From Acholoe squamosa (Eukaryota > Annelida > Polychaeta > Phyllodocida > Polynoidae), in the NCBI GenBank assembly GCA_949317995.1, contig OX439039.1, positions 17,165,282 through 17,229,281 of the forward strand: a stretch of 64,000 bases of DNA, given 5' to 3'. Made by a program: the position numbers and the translations under genes. The notes below the pieces were generated by a model. That model saw only the letters and a list, made by a program, of their open reading frames with translations. It searched no databases and was not told the DNA's origin. Positions 24,178 to 37,064 of this stretch are shown here, one piece after another. Each line of letters begins with the position of its first letter. The first letter of the stretch is position 1.

Positions 24178-26420
24178 ACGTTGTAAAATCATCCTGAACC
24201 ATTTTTCAATATGTGCGAAATGTGCTACGCTTAACCATCCCGTGGCAGTGGAGGCAGCGCTATAGTGGCCTGTTTAAGCACCCTGGAGGGTCAGTGTTCC
24301 AAACACATTAGATTTCCCCCTACATTAAGTATATCAATATTGCTTGTGTGCTTTAACATATTATTGGAAAGGTTTCTACAGATAGCGTTAATTTACACAG
24401 ATCTATAGTGGTTGAATGGTTGACACCGATGATGTTCATTTTTATACAGATAGTGGTTGGATGGTCAACCTTCAGATAGCGGTCGTTTACACAGATCTAT
24501 AGTGGTTGTACAGGTGGGGGGAGGTGCACATCAGAATAGGAGAAGGCAGGCCGGTACCAGGCAGGTAGTTCTGGAATGTTTTAGTGAGAATCAAGCCTCA
24601 TCAAGTAAGGGTAATACAGGTGCATTTATTGCAGCTTTTATTGTCGCTAATATCCCTTTTTTCCTGTTCTGTGTATATCTGCCCATGGCCGTGGCAATAT
24701 GCCAGCAGGGAGGGTACAGTTTGATGGTATCTGTTCTATGCTGGTATGAGGTGGCGGTCCGAATGAGGTGGCGGTATGCCTCAGCTAATTTAGATGGAAC
24801 TCAATGGAATGGGGAACTGGTGGTAATGGTTCGATTTGGTCAATCACAGGTTCAGTAATGTGATGATTGGATCCCTTTTAATTCCCCACACTATAAGGGA
24901 CACGGTCACAAATCAATGTTTGGGGGTTTTGACATTTTCATCTCTAATAATTCTTCCACCACAGGTATAAAAATACTTGTGCAAATGCGATTGCCTGTAA
25001 ATAAAGCAATGTACAAAAGCTGTTTGTATTGATATGACAACCTATACGCCTACTCAGCTATAGTGATAGTTATGTTTAGTCCCTATCCTCTCAGGATACC
25101 GTATGTTGGTTAAAATAGAGAGTCTATCGATACTAGAAATTCGAAAATAACATTGAAGTTCCGAAAATTATTATATCAATTCCATGTTTATAAGTTTCAT
25201 GACAGTTACTGAGCCATTGCTAGTACCTTGAGATTTGTTACTTTTCTGCAACGATACCTATCCCGAATTCTGAAAATGAGCTACTGCCAAAGATTTGAAA
25301 ATAAAAGAAGGAGAGGAAGTCACGGGCCGGAAGGCGTCTAAATCTCTGCACCAAATTGGAGCTGGCAATGGACTTCTGTGTGTTTTTTTCTAGTTCTGTA
25401 CTCGACCACCAGAGGCATAATGGACAAATGGTGTCCATGGGACATAACGTCTTGGCATTTTGCCAGTTCCTGTCATCGAGGCCGTTCCTAACGTCACAGC
25501 ATATCAAGCCATAACTCTCCTCCATTCTGCATGGTTGCGACATTGATGATACGATATCAAATGACCTACAGGTTGTTCTAAACTAGGGAAAAGCACAGCT
25601 CCTCAAAGATAAGGTAGAGGGTACCACCCTCCAGCTGATATCAGTCATAAATGCCTTGCCTAGATTTCATTCAGTAGTCATGTGTCCTACACCACCGGAC
25701 AGTTCTGCAGACATTCAGTTGATCACAGTAAGGTTGATCATATGTAGAAGAAAAGCTACTATTCTTTTATGAATCGACCTCTTGGTGCTATTTGACAAGG
25801 ATGTTATAAAAGCTACATAATATATATCGACACTAACTTTATATTATATATATACCTATGGTGTACACAATATGTACCAGACGAAAGTACATACAAACAT
25901 GCACAGAGCTTATCGATGAAACTTTCCAAAGTTTCTGATGGAATAGTGCATCACACGCCCTTCCCCTGTGTGACTCTGTGTGGTGGGGTGTCTAAATATC
26001 CTTTGTTATCTGAGGTTCTTTTCATGATTATTCCTCGAGTCTTTGTACCTATACAACACACCCATCTATGAGTAATGTATGAGGATGGAACTGCACGCAA
26101 CATGTGAGTTACACACAAGGTTTTTGTTTTGTATATAACACACACCAATGAATATAATTCCTTAGCGTGCAAACTGCTTTCAAAGTATACTGAATCAAAA
26201 TGGATCTTAAAGATATACTTTGGTACACATTTTGTGCAGGACAGAATCCCAGAATCCCACCTGATTCAGCGTATCATTCCAAATTATTATTGAAAAGTAG
26301 AAGGAAGATATAGGGGAAGTTTAGAGGAGTATTGCCAGGTGAGATATGGAAGGGGAATATAATCTAATGTGTAGACAGGGCTTCAGGTGTGTGTGCCTGT
26401 GCTGGAAGTACGGAATAAGC

Positions 26421-27404
26421 TAATAGATGATGCATATCGAGGCCCTAGGGGAGTATATCCAGCATATACTCCCCGTGGGCCTCGATATGCATCACCTAAT
26501 AGGTTTATACCACCATTTCCTCCATTTTGTATTAGTTTCTTACCTGAGATCCAAAGAATATAGCCAGGAGAAGACATTTTGTAAGTGCAAGCGATACTGC
26601 CCGTGGCCGCTCTGCGCGAAGCCATTGTTTTTGTTCCTTGCCGGGAGAGGTATGGCCGTGTTCACACTCACTTTTTGTATGGAATCCAACCCTGATAAGT
26701 TTTCAAATTAAAACATACATATCCTTAGACATTCTACATGAGTACTCCATGCTTGATATGTCCGATATCTTCAAAATAAATAAGAATCCATTGATTTTCC
26801 AAACCGGTCCGAAATTTTCGGCGTCTTCCTCGTACGACTAGCAGATGACCTATATCTACATCAGGGCCACTGACACACTTTCGCCGAGCAAGGAGGCGGG
26901 TGGGAATGGCTGGACCTCGACTCGCTTATGATAGAAAAATCAATGGATTCTTATTTATATCGAAGAAAATGGAGAAAATTAGCACGCATTCCTCTTCTAT
27001 GGATCGAAAACTTCTTGGGATTTCGATATTATAGCATGACAAGCTTGGAATCAAGACGAAAACTGACTGGAAACATAGCACTAGGACCTCAGGTTAGAAC
27101 TTATTTATTTTCGCATTGGATTTCATCACTGTTCAGTGTGGCGCTATGGCTAAGGCCTTCGCCTACTTCCACTGCGGCCGGGGTTCAATTCTCCTACGAG
27201 TTTGGACGATTTTTCACATTGAAATATGGCGAGACTGAATTTGTATCTTTGCCACACATTTCCCTAAATATTCTAAGTCAAACTTGACCCTGAAAAAGTA
27301 TATACCAAAAATTTCAAAAATGCACATGTGTGGTATATGCAGAATAATGCACGGCTAAACTGCATATAAACCCACCGGAAGTCCCGAAATCGTGGTATAA
27401 GCAA
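26421..27404. mobile_element. 984-bp insertion in copy A with 9-bp flanking repeat
   Basis: GGAATAAGC occurs at 26412-26420 and again at 27405-27413. Copy B has a single GAATAAGC at the matching place (about 36402). This marks a clean insertion with a probable 9-bp target duplication. The insert starts with an 81-nt hairpin (26421-26501; 38-nt arms with about four mismatches, 5-nt loop). It also contains an inverted pair ATAAATAAGAATCCATTG at about 26779 and 26935, and a tRNA-like block at 27131. The ends are not inverted repeats of each other. Nine-base duplications fit Mutator-like transposition or retroposition; the class is unresolved. Confidence 0.65.
27131..27198 (+). repeat. tRNA-derived SINE head (degenerate)
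   Basis: GTGGCGCTATGGCTAAGGCC resembles the start and A box of a tRNA. CGGGGTTCAATTCTC about 30 bases later resembles a B box (GGTTCRANNCC). The spacing suits a pol III internal promoter, but stems are incomplete, so this is a SINE-type fragment and not a working tRNA gene. Confidence 0.5.
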
Positions 27405-27725
27405 GGAATAAGCATACAGTATCATAGATACCTTTTAATGGTGGTACATTGAAAAAAAGAGCGGCCATAAAAGAGGTTTAGGCCAGTCTGTGGGTCTAGA
27501 CAGACAGTTCTTCATCTTTCATAGCGCTTGTTGCAAACTGTTGCAGCATTTCAACTCTCCCTCAATCTTGTTTAAATGTTATTTTACTGCTTCACTTTTC
27601 CTGTATCTGGCTGACCGGAACAGCTTACGATGTTCTTTGCTAATAAAACTTGTTAACCCCTCCCAATGCTCGAATCAAGCAGAATGCTGTTTTGATGGTT
27701 TGAGTACTTTATACTTGACCTACGT

Positions 27726-28864
27726 AGGGTAGATTAACCTAAAGCCGGCCGTTCCTGTGCAGGTTTTCAACAAGGGATTTGTAGTGGCTAATATCTCTGA
27801 TAGTTTTAACGCCCAAACTTCCAAAAAGTATGAATTTGGGCTGTTGTACCTGTTATATCTCAGAAATCCATTTGTAGTTTTTATTTCTAATTTATCACCC
27901 TTACTACAAGCATTCCATTCACTTCATGTTCACCTAGAGACGTCCACTTTGCACCTAGATACAATCACCTAAGAACCACCCTTGTAATAAAGCCCTTTTG
28001 ATCAAACTGATAATTTAAAAAAAAGGAATAAGTGTCTCACATAACTTTGCAATAAGATGACATAGTTTATAACATTAAAGATGTATGTTTTATAGTAGCT
28101 AAATTAGAATGAAAATCCGAGGCATTGTTATGCCCATGGATATTGCAAATCTCAGCAATATACAGGTGGTATTCCTAATCCTGCATTATAGAGGATTTGT
28201 ATTAGCTATATTAATCCATTCCTAGAATTTATGATTATGCTCTCGGTATAAAATAGTTCTTCAATATATTAATTTCAGTAGGATTACAGGTTGAAATGTA
28301 TATACTAGAGCATTATCCGGTGAATTTTTTTTATCCCAAGCTATTCTGGCCATGAATCGTTTGATGTATTCCCACACAATCAATGGTTTAGGTTAGAATG
28401 CATAGATATGTTTGTAAGGAATGGTTGGCTCTAGGAGAAATAATGGTTGTCTCAAGGTGAAATTGGTAGGTCCTAGTAAGTATATCCTACACTGACAGGA
28501 TTGAATATTTCTGTACTTTTCCTTATGCTATCATCTAGTTATGTTATTCATCTACGCCTATGGTCAATATGAGGTACATGCTATCAATTTTGATGTTCAA
28601 AATATGCAACCAAATATGGAAAATTCTGATGAAATTTGGCCAGTTTGTCATGATAAAAACAACTCAAACATGGGTACTCTAGTGCATCATTACACAATGA
28701 TAGTAACATGATATATCCCAGTAGACTATTTCATGGGGTACAATAACACCTCTTTTAAAATGATATTAGTGTCCCAAGCCCAGGGAATACATGTAAATGT
28801 GAGAAAAATAAGGTGACAGGTAGACGACTCAAAGTATGTGGTCATCTTTAGGTTAATCTACCCT
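27726..28864. mobile_element. 1139-bp element with 19-bp perfect TIRs, non-coding
   Basis: AGGGTAGATTAACCTAAAG at 27726-27744 is exactly inverted at 28846-28864. The interior is AT-rich with no coding potential beyond about 80 codons. Copy B lacks this block. Flanks ACGT and ATGT could be a diverged 4-bp target duplication. It is probably a non-autonomous DNA transposon of unknown superfamily. Confidence 0.7.
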
Positions 28865-29697
28865 ATGTATCAGACTTATACACTGGACTATGTTGAATAC
28901 AGTCAGCCCAGTACCAGCAAACCTCTGGTAGGGGTCACGAGGTACAATACTGAGCAGCCAATACCATCAACCCCACACACTGATACACACCCCACCCCTA
29001 CCTCCCTCCTCTCCACCCCATTCATTCCCTTCTACACCCTCATTAGTCCTAGGCACTAAGACTTAAATCATCAGGGCACTATCCTGACACATATTCAGTC
29101 TTACACTCAGCAATCAGGCAAGGTATTGGTTTAGGAGCATTAAGAAAACATTGTTGTCAAATTATTTGGATTTGTGTAGCCCTGCACACTTCTTTCGAAT
29201 TGCCTGTAGTATTTCTGATGTTGGCATCTCAAAACATGTGAATAATTTTTTCAGTATAGTGGGGATTCATCTACAGGTTTTTTTCGCCCCCGCACCCCTA
29301 GTGTGAACTGTCAGTACTGTAGACTAAACCAGATCGAGACTTGAACTGAGCAGACAGCAGTAGTCAACATCCTCTACCTCCTGTCTGCTACCCAACACTC
29401 TTTTGCTTCAATTTAGCACCTTTCCATTTCATCCTCTGCCATAACCTGATAGGCCTATTGGAAAGTTCCAGAGCCACATTATTAAGAATAATATTCAGCT
29501 GCATGACTTGACTGGAACCAAGTGCATTTTCGAAGAGGATTATCAGCCAACAGAATAATCCCAAGTATTCAGTGTGGACTTCTTGTGTGGCAAATGGTAC
29601 ACATCTGATATTTTCTGTCAGTAGGTGGTTTTGTTTCCCTATGTCTGCTGTCTGTCTCTGCCTGTCCCTGGTCCTTTCTTCCTCTCTATCTCTGTCT

Positions 29698-29700
29698 GTT

Positions 29701-29744
<44 letters not shown>
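29698..29744. repeat. (TC)n microsatellite
   Basis: Over twenty TC dinucleotides follow a degenerate CTGTCT-rich stretch. The related place in copy B (38035-38065) is shorter and interrupted. Confidence 0.9.
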
Positions 29745-29747
<3 letters not shown>

Positions 29748-31359
29748 CCATGCTCCTCTGCTAACTATGTACAGAGTACCTGCATGGAGAGTGCATTCCC
29801 TATATACTCTCATTGACAGCTCATCCACACACAGGGCAGACAAAGAGGATCTATGTTTCATGTGAAATGCATCCCTTCATCTTTGACCCACAGATCTTCC
29901 ACCCTTTACCCCTGCGATACCCTCCCCCCAATGTCTGTCCTCCTACCATGCAGTTTCTGTCAGCTCACCTTCCTCACCCATAGAATTGACAGACATGTTA
30001 TAGATCCTTACATCAAGTATTTAGGTGCCCCAAATTTGACTGAGGCACTAGGTTCAGGTTGGGACGGCCAAATACCTTGAGACGTACACCGTAGGCAGTG
30101 GGCATTTATTTAACAGTTTTAGTGTGATAGAAAGAAACTTAATATTACTTACATCAATGATATAACCAGATATTTCAGCATATTCAACTTTGGTACATCT
30201 TGAACTCAAACTGATATAAATATCTTGAGGTATTATAGGAAAAGGTTTTGGCTATTTATGATTTATTCTGGCTAGAAGTTATGTGGTAGAAAATTCTCAA
30301 ACTATATTTGCTCTTTTGTTCTATTGTTATTCATGAGCCATAAAGCAAGCATACCTAGACCTAGTATGAACGTAGCTGTTCTGTTGTTAGCTGATGATAG
30401 TGAAAATGCAATATGACTTCAGTTGTTTTTTTTGCAATGGCCGCAAGAATTTATTTATTTACAAACTGAGACCACTTTATGAGTGCCCCCTTCCCCATGT
30501 GCTAGGATGGCAACCCTCATCATCAAAATTGAAACCACTTATTGCAAAACGGCTTTCAAGAAACTTTCTTCATTGTAAAAATAAACTGCATGTTGCTTCT
30601 TGTTGTAGGGGCCTATGGACTGAGTATAGTGTAAGGCTGCTAAGGCTTATTGAAGTCCTCTGTAAAAGGAAACTCCTGGAAAAGAATTGAAATCTATGGA
30701 GATATGTGGCAGGGACTGGTACCTTTGTTGAGAAGAAATTTATATCTCTGACTAAGACCTGAAGGCATGTTTTCTATAGCATCAAATAATACTGTTAACT
30801 ACTTCAGGGTTACACACCTTATTTAATAGATCTTATAGCATTAGTCATTGTAAAGTAAATCCATTGTGATTAATTCATTATTGCTGATTGAATGCATCAG
30901 GGAGACTCTGTGGGTTTCATCCATCCTAAAACCTATTTTGTGATGCATTAATTGATGTGCCAGTTTGATCAGAAGACTTACCAGCGCTCCATGCCAGCTA
31001 AGGGATATAAAGATGGACGTTTCTTATGGCCCTGGAAGGGTTAACTCTGGACTTTGAAAGGATTAACATGACATTGCTGTATGTGCTCGTGCTTTTGTAT
31101 ATGTCATCAAAAGTGCATAAAGCAATCTCTGCTAAAAGACGCACCACTTTGAAATATCTAGAAGTTAAGATCAAAGGGTAAGTACTGAAGCTGGAGACAC
31201 TACAGTAAGGAGGGGGAAAACTCAGGTCTCACTTTCTGTGAGGTAACCTAGGAGGGATTTTTTCTAAGCTGAATATCAGAAATAGAACAAAGTGTGAGTA
31301 AAGGTGAAGAGTTTTGAACAAAGTTTATACTTGGGCGTGGTATACCATAATGGTTAGTT

Positions 31360-31540
31360 TAAGTGTAGCGGTCTCAAATAAGCACCGGTCTCGAATAAGC
31401 ACCAGGGGTACAGGTGTGTTGAAAATTTATCTTAAGTATTAAAACAGTATTCGAATAAGCACCTGTCTTGTATACGCACCAGGGGGTACAGTGGGGTTGA
31501 AATCAATGAGTGCCCAGACGCTTATACAAGCTACAACGGT
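31360..31540 (+). repeat. Degenerate AATAAGCACC motif repeats (copy A)
   Basis: TCAAATAAGCACC, TCGAATAAGCACC and ATTCGAATAAGCACC recur, with CAGGGGTACAG and GGTTGAAAT spacers. The same block is at 39595-39780 in copy B, so it predates that duplication. It resembles the internally repetitive ends of some DNA transposons; that link is tentative. Confidence 0.6.
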
Positions 31541-32010
31541 ACCTGCACATTTGTAACCTATGCAGAGGTAGCACATCATCCCTTCTATTTATTCACTGCC
31601 CAATAAGTCTCCGTTACATTACCTTTTCCTTTCTTCATTCTTCTTTTCTTTCTTCCTTTTTCTTTTGCGAAACAAAGGGTTTACTCTTTTCTAGTATCTC
31701 TACTTTGAATATATTCATCAGTGACCACTATAGTAATAGCATGGCAAACAGCAGTTCCCATCCTCACATTGAAACGTACAAGTGAAATACTGTTCCATAC
31801 AAAAGTGCATCCAAAGTCCTGCTCAGATCACTGGTGCTGCTCGTTCTCAAAATGCAAACAATGCTGCAGTATAAGGATGGCCAATTTTGAATGAGACATT
31901 CAGAGATTGAAGCTGTTATGGCTGTGCTCACAGGGACCCCTGTTGCCCCTTTTAGTGTCAGCCGACATTCAGGATCCACCTTATCCATGAGGATTACATA
32001 CTATAGACCT

Positions 32011-32350
32011 GGAGGGTGTTGCTCCTATTAGAAAAGGTAGTACTGGCTAAGAAGTGCCTCTTCTGCAGAACTGGCTTTCCATGTAGTGGTAACTTTTCAC
32101 TTGTGTTGCTCACAAGAGATCATGCTAGTACGGTGCAAGAAAAGGGAAAAAGTAGGTACCTAGTCTGGAGAGGTCAGTTAGTATAGTATAATATAGAGTG
32201 TGTGACACAAGTAGGTACCTGATATTGCAGCTCTCTCTATTTTAAACAAGGCAGGTGACTTTTCAGACTAATGTGGTGAGTGCAAGTTAAATGATTATAT
32301 CTAAGAGCATGACTTGTTTTGAAAAGAGGGCACATGCTGACAGCTGACAT
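32011..32350 (-). mobile_element. MITE with GGAGGGTGTTGCTCCTAT terminus, one end lost
   Basis: It starts GGAGGGTGTTGCTCCTATTA and matches the reverse complement of the complete element at 49089-49447 over nearly its whole length, including TAGGTACCT and TCAGACTAATGTGGTGAG. Homology stops at about 32345, before the second terminus. Copy B has a different inverted repeat at the corresponding place (40280). Confidence 0.75.
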
Positions 32351-33719
32351 ATATAATATATACTATATCTAAAAGGAAAAGAACGGAATTCCATCCAATA
32401 TGACGTGTAATGCACTGGACAGCACCCCATTGCATATAAATAATATGGTCTTTTGGCAAGGACAATCAAATTCCCATACATGGATTATGCCAAAGAAAGT
32501 ACTGCTGACAGGGTTGGCTATGAGCCTTACGTTCTGTGCATATTGCCAACAAAGTGCAGGGGTTTTGTACCGACACACCCGCCAAAGGACACAAACTTTT
32601 GACTCATGTCATGATTATTATTTCATCCAAGCCCTCAAGAGTACTTACACTGTCAGACTGTTCAAGGCGTTTTACAGTACATTGCTTTTATTTTTGGAAA
32701 ACAGTAAGGGCTGCTGTTAGTACAAACCCAACAAACCTACAGTACCCTGCTGTTTGTGCAACAAAGTTGTCTTTACTGCCTATATACAATTCCAGCTGTA
32801 TCTTCTATCGCTTAAAGGTGAAAAAGCGTATTATGGTCGGCCTCATTTCCTTGGAAAAAAATATCTTCCTATTTCTTTGTGGATAGAAATATTGCCATAT
32901 ACAGTACAGTAGCAAGTGTTAAAGTGCTGTTAACACCACGAGAAGTCTTTTGTGTATTGAACTATCTTTAGTTAGAAGTAGATATTAAAGTTCTTTTCTG
33001 TAAAAGGAGGATGTGGAAAGAATGGAAATCTGTGGATGAAAGTGACATTGGGCAGGACCTGTGTTCAAAAGACATCGAGTTAGATCTGACAAAGTAATCG
33101 GTACAAATATATAACAGACAAGGTGAAGTTCTTAACTTTAGAAGCAATGCCTGATAACTTGAAGTGGTATATTCCATTGTCATCGTGATGCACCTAAGCA
33201 TTGCTCACCTTTTCTGCACTGGTGAATCATGCAAAGCCTCTCGGAGTGTATCATAACAGCAAAAGTACAGGTCCTTTCTGTCTGGAAAACTGTCTGAAAG
33301 CACAGCACCCATGCATTGCTGCACGCGACTAAGTGTCTGGTTTCTTGAAAAACTATGACTGTACAACAGACTGCAAAGGCCCATGATGGGTTGATGAGCT
33401 TTTGGTATTACTTAAAGCTTATCCATAAAAGCTTGTGATTCCTGGAAAACGTTGGACAGGGACAGATGAGCTGGGCCGGACAGGGTGTTTGCGTCATTTG
33501 TTCAAGTTGACCACCCTACTCGCTGAAAGTGTAGATGATGATGTATGCTTTAATATCATACAGTGCAATAGGTAGTAGTAAATAGAAATTGGCCATAAAT
33601 GCAGGTGTAAAACTTTACGGAGATTTCCAAAACATACTGAGGCCCTGTGTACCCAATAGGGAGGGACGCACATAATTTGAGTGGGGGTTTGGTCTAATAA
33701 GAGGGCCAATTAACAGAGG

Positions 33720-33720
<1 letters not shown>

Positions 33721-33777
<57 letters not shown>

Positions 33778-33805
33778 AAGAGAGCAAGAGAGAGAGAAAG
33801 GAGAC
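33721..33805. repeat. (GA)n microsatellite
   Basis: About 85 bp of GA repeats with few interruptions. It lies just 3' of the last recognisable pseudogene exon on the minus strand. Confidence 0.9.
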
Positions 33806-33889
33806 AAAAAGAGAGTAAATGCCTTTACATATACATGAACGTATTAAGGAATAAATATTCAATTTGCAAATCCAAGAATATAAATATAG

Positions 33890-35334
33890 CCTAATAGACC
33901 TGAAATCACCTCCATGGACTGCAGAGGTGACTGAATTTACATTAAGCGGTTGACTACTAAGCTGTGGGACATCTTCTGTTTGAACAGCCTCAGGCTTCGT
34001 CGTGGGGGCAGTTTGACCTGCTTCATGGTGGCTAGAAAAAGGGATGAACAATATGCCTTAAATTTCATGTCAAGATAGGAAAAGATTAGAAATGGACTGC
34101 AAAATTTAAAAAAAAAAAAAAAGGAATCTCTTCACTCTGGTAAATAATATGCAGCGACAGTATAGCAAAACATGATTTAGCTCTACTTGAGCTAAAAGTG
34201 ATGAAGGCAACTTTCTGCTGAAACGTGATCTACATGATTATTATGATTCAATAAATATCAACTGAAATCAAAGTTTTGTGGTCATAGTTGTGCTTATTAT
34301 ATATTCATAATTTTGTATTTATTAATTTTGATGAAAATAGGTAAAAACAGAACTAACCTAGTATAGTGTGCCAGACATCTTGGCAAATATTTTGAGGGTC
34401 CTTTGCCCTTATGCCTTTTTTTAAACTGACGAAGCTGATAGAACAAACTGTAGTTTTCCTCCTCAGACCACTTATAATCCCTCTCACACTCGGTCACCTT
34501 TAGGGTAAGTTTCACAGGGGTGTCTGGAGCACTGTTCTGAGATGTGGACGGATCGGGGGTAGAGGTCTTGGTAGCTGCTGCCTTAGAGGTAGACACATGG
34601 CTGGTTGCAGAAATCTGTTTGGAGGCCTTTTTAGGGGGTTGTTTGACTGGCTTCTCTTTAACAGGTTTAACATGCTTGGTATAGAGGTGACTGCTACAGG
34701 TATTTCCTTTTTGGCAGACTTGACGATCCTGGAGAGCTTAGGAAGTGAACAAGATGGCTTTTTAGCACCCTTACCATTGCCCTTTTACTTGGATTTATCT
34801 GCCTCATGTTCCCCACTGCTGCTACTGAGAGAACTGCTATCATCCTCTGCAGGGATTTGTTTTTTTTTTTACTTGAAGAGTAGGTCTGGATTGACTGAGC
34901 TTGCTTTTGGAGATATCTGGGAGGCCATCATCCTCCTCTTCCTCAAAGCTGTCATCTTCTTCGGAGGTGGGTGTGGGGGAGGGCTTGCAGTCAGCGTCAT
35001 TTGGAGCCACATCCTCTTCACCATCACTGTTCTCAGACGCACTGGCGTCATAGTCAGCAAGGTTCTGTGAAAGTAAAATATAGAGTTTATTAGGCTGAAT
35101 AGTTAAAAACAGGTTAGACTACTTAAATGTACATTGACCAGGACAGAATTGGTGCTGAAACATGTAAACATAGCGAGAGTTGACCAAAATACCCTATTTT
35201 CGCTCATTTGTGAAGTGCAAGAAAGCTACAACAGTCACAATTCCGGACACCACGGGGGAGAGGGACTCCAGATAAATGGAAATAAAGGGATGTTCAAGGG
35301 GAAACCTACCTTAGAACTGTAGAGAGACATGTTT
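33890..35334 (-). pseudogene. Degraded multi-exon gene, Lys/Ser/acid-rich nuclear-type protein
   Basis: Function not recognised. On the minus strand, exon 1 (ATG at about 35331, MSLYSSK) ends AAG|GTAGGT. Exon 2 begins after TTTCACAG at about 35064 and encodes an acidic stretch (SEEDDSFEEEEDDGLPD). Lys- and Ser-rich sequence follows, then a Trp-containing segment (DYKWSEEENYSLFYQLRQF, about 34420-34480) that could be a diverged Myb/SANT-like helix. It ends at ACTAG|GTTAGT near 34359. Another segment follows after TTTTCTAG at about 34034. At least three lesions break it: a frameshift in an 11-base A-run near 34862, an in-frame TAA near 34790, and a frame change near 34675. Introns are retained, so it is not a processed copy. 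Confidence 0.55.
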
Positions 35335-37064
35335 TATCCGCTCAATTTGCCAGTCGCCCGAACTTTTGTCATCTGTAGGCGGAAGTGACGTTAGCGGCTA
35401 TTTGGGTCAATTTTCACTGGTTCCCCTCAGCTCTTTTGAAGCTAAGACGGGAAGTTGTGTGCTTCGACTGAGGGACGCACAAAAAGGTTGCACAACGACA
35501 GTGACAGCCGCTATTGGGATGCAATGTGTTTTGTGTACTGCGCTCAAAAAAGGACTCTCGGTGTGCCACTATTTTAGCATAAAAGGTACTGAGGGTGTGA
35601 CGCTATTTTGTGTAATGGCCTCCAGCACAGCTCTTCAAAGATAAGGTAGAGGGTACCACCCTCCGGCTCATATCAGTCTTAATTAAAGGACTAGATTTCA
35701 TTCAGAAGTCATGTATCCGCACACCACCCTGACAGCTCTGCAGACATTCAGTTGATCAATTTAAGGTTGATCATATGTAGAAGAAAAACTACTATTCCTT
35801 TATGAATCAACCTCTTGGTGCTCTTTGACACATATACTATCAACACTAACTTTATATCATATATGGTGTACATAATCTGTACCAGACAAAAGTACAACAT
35901 GCACACAGCTTTTTGATGGAACTTTGCAAAGTTTCTGATGGAATAATGCATCACATGCCCTTCCCCTGTGCGACTCTGACTTTGTGCTGTGGTGCCTAAA
36001 TATCCTTTGTTATCAGAGGTTCTTTTCATGATTATTCCTCATGTCTTTGTACCTATACCACACACCCATCTATGAGTTGTGTATAAGGATGGAACTGCAT
36101 GCAGTACATGCATTACACAAGAGGCTTTTGTATATAACACATCACCATCAATATAATCCCTTAGCCTGCAAACTGCTTTCAAAGTATACTGCATTAATAT
36201 AGATCTTAAAGACATACTTTGGTATACATCTTGTGCAGCTGACAGAATCCCACCTGATTCAAAATATTAATCCAAATCATTATTGGAAAGGGGAGTATTG
36301 TAGGAGAGATATTGGAGGGGAATATAATTTAATGTGAAAACAGGGTCTCATGTGTGTGTGCCTATGCTGAAAGTACAGGAGCAAGGAGTTCAAAGAATAA
36401 GCATGTATCATAGATCCCTTTTAATGGTGGTACATTGAAAAATAGAGCAGCCTGAAATAGCTCTAGGCCTGTCTAGACAGACAGTTATCCACCTTTCATG
36501 CTGCTTGGTGCCCACTGATGCAGCATTTCAACTGTCCATTAAACCCCCCTTACGACCTACCCTCCCATCTTCCCCCTCCTTGCTCCTTCCCTTCCCTCCC
36601 TCCCTCCTTCCTTCCTTCCTTCCTTCCCTCCTTCCTACTGTAGTATGGATAGTCTTCTATTCTCTATACTAAAAGATACCTGTCACAAGTCAGAGCAGAT
36701 CGGATTGACAGTTGACAGTGACAGTGAGTTTTTTTTTTTTTTTTATTTTTCAGTTGAAACTTCTTAGTTTGCAGTGACAGCATGATTTTTCTTTTGGTTG
36801 ACAGTGACAGAATAACAAATTTATAGACAAAATTTTCCTATTGAGAAAAAATCTTTTAGACAATTTTCTTTTTTTTTAATTTGAATTTTTTTTTTGCCCT
36901 AATGCGCCACCATATGGTAGGGGTCATGAGGTACAATACTGAGCAGCTGATAAAAACAACCCCTCACACTGATACACACCCCACCCCTACCTCCCAACCA
37001 CTCCACCCCATTCATTCCCTTCTACACTCTTTTTAGTCCTAGGCACTAAGACTTAAATCACCTA

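Larger units (their letters stand above)
20096..25853 (+). repeat. Tandem duplication, copy 2 (uninterrupted)
   Basis: Second head-to-tail copy of the unit that starts at 6956, without the Harbinger insertion. It differs from copy 1 by scattered substitutions, small indels and two larger deletions. Its end runs without a break into the sequence shared with the older A/B duplication, so this copy holds the ancestral right junction. Confidence 0.9.
25592..33126 (+). repeat. Older direct duplication, copy A
   Basis: Sequence from AGCACAGCTC at 25592 is repeated from 35624 in the same orientation. Matching blocks run to about 33126/42436 (GTACAAATATATAAC near both ends). The copies differ by many substitutions and several private insertions, clearly more than the tandem copies at 7-26 kb. 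Private to A are 26421-27404, 27726-28864 and the MITE at 32011. No gene is recognised within it. Confidence 0.85.
33127..35623. other. Spacer between duplication copies A and B
   Basis: Unique 2.5-kb segment holding a GA microsatellite, a degraded multi-exon gene on the minus strand, and at 34195-34260 a block (GATGAAGGCAACTTTCTGCT, then GATTCAATAAATATC) that looks like the 3' tail of a non-LTR retroposon. The first 750 bases show nothing recognisable. Confidence 0.6.

Noticed and set aside
34195..34260. GATGAAGGCAACTTTCTGCT...GATTCAATAAATATC block as a non-LTR retroposon tail
   Set aside because: It resembles such tails in general form, but no upstream body, tandem 3' repeat or target duplication is visible, so it is only mentioned in the spacer entry.
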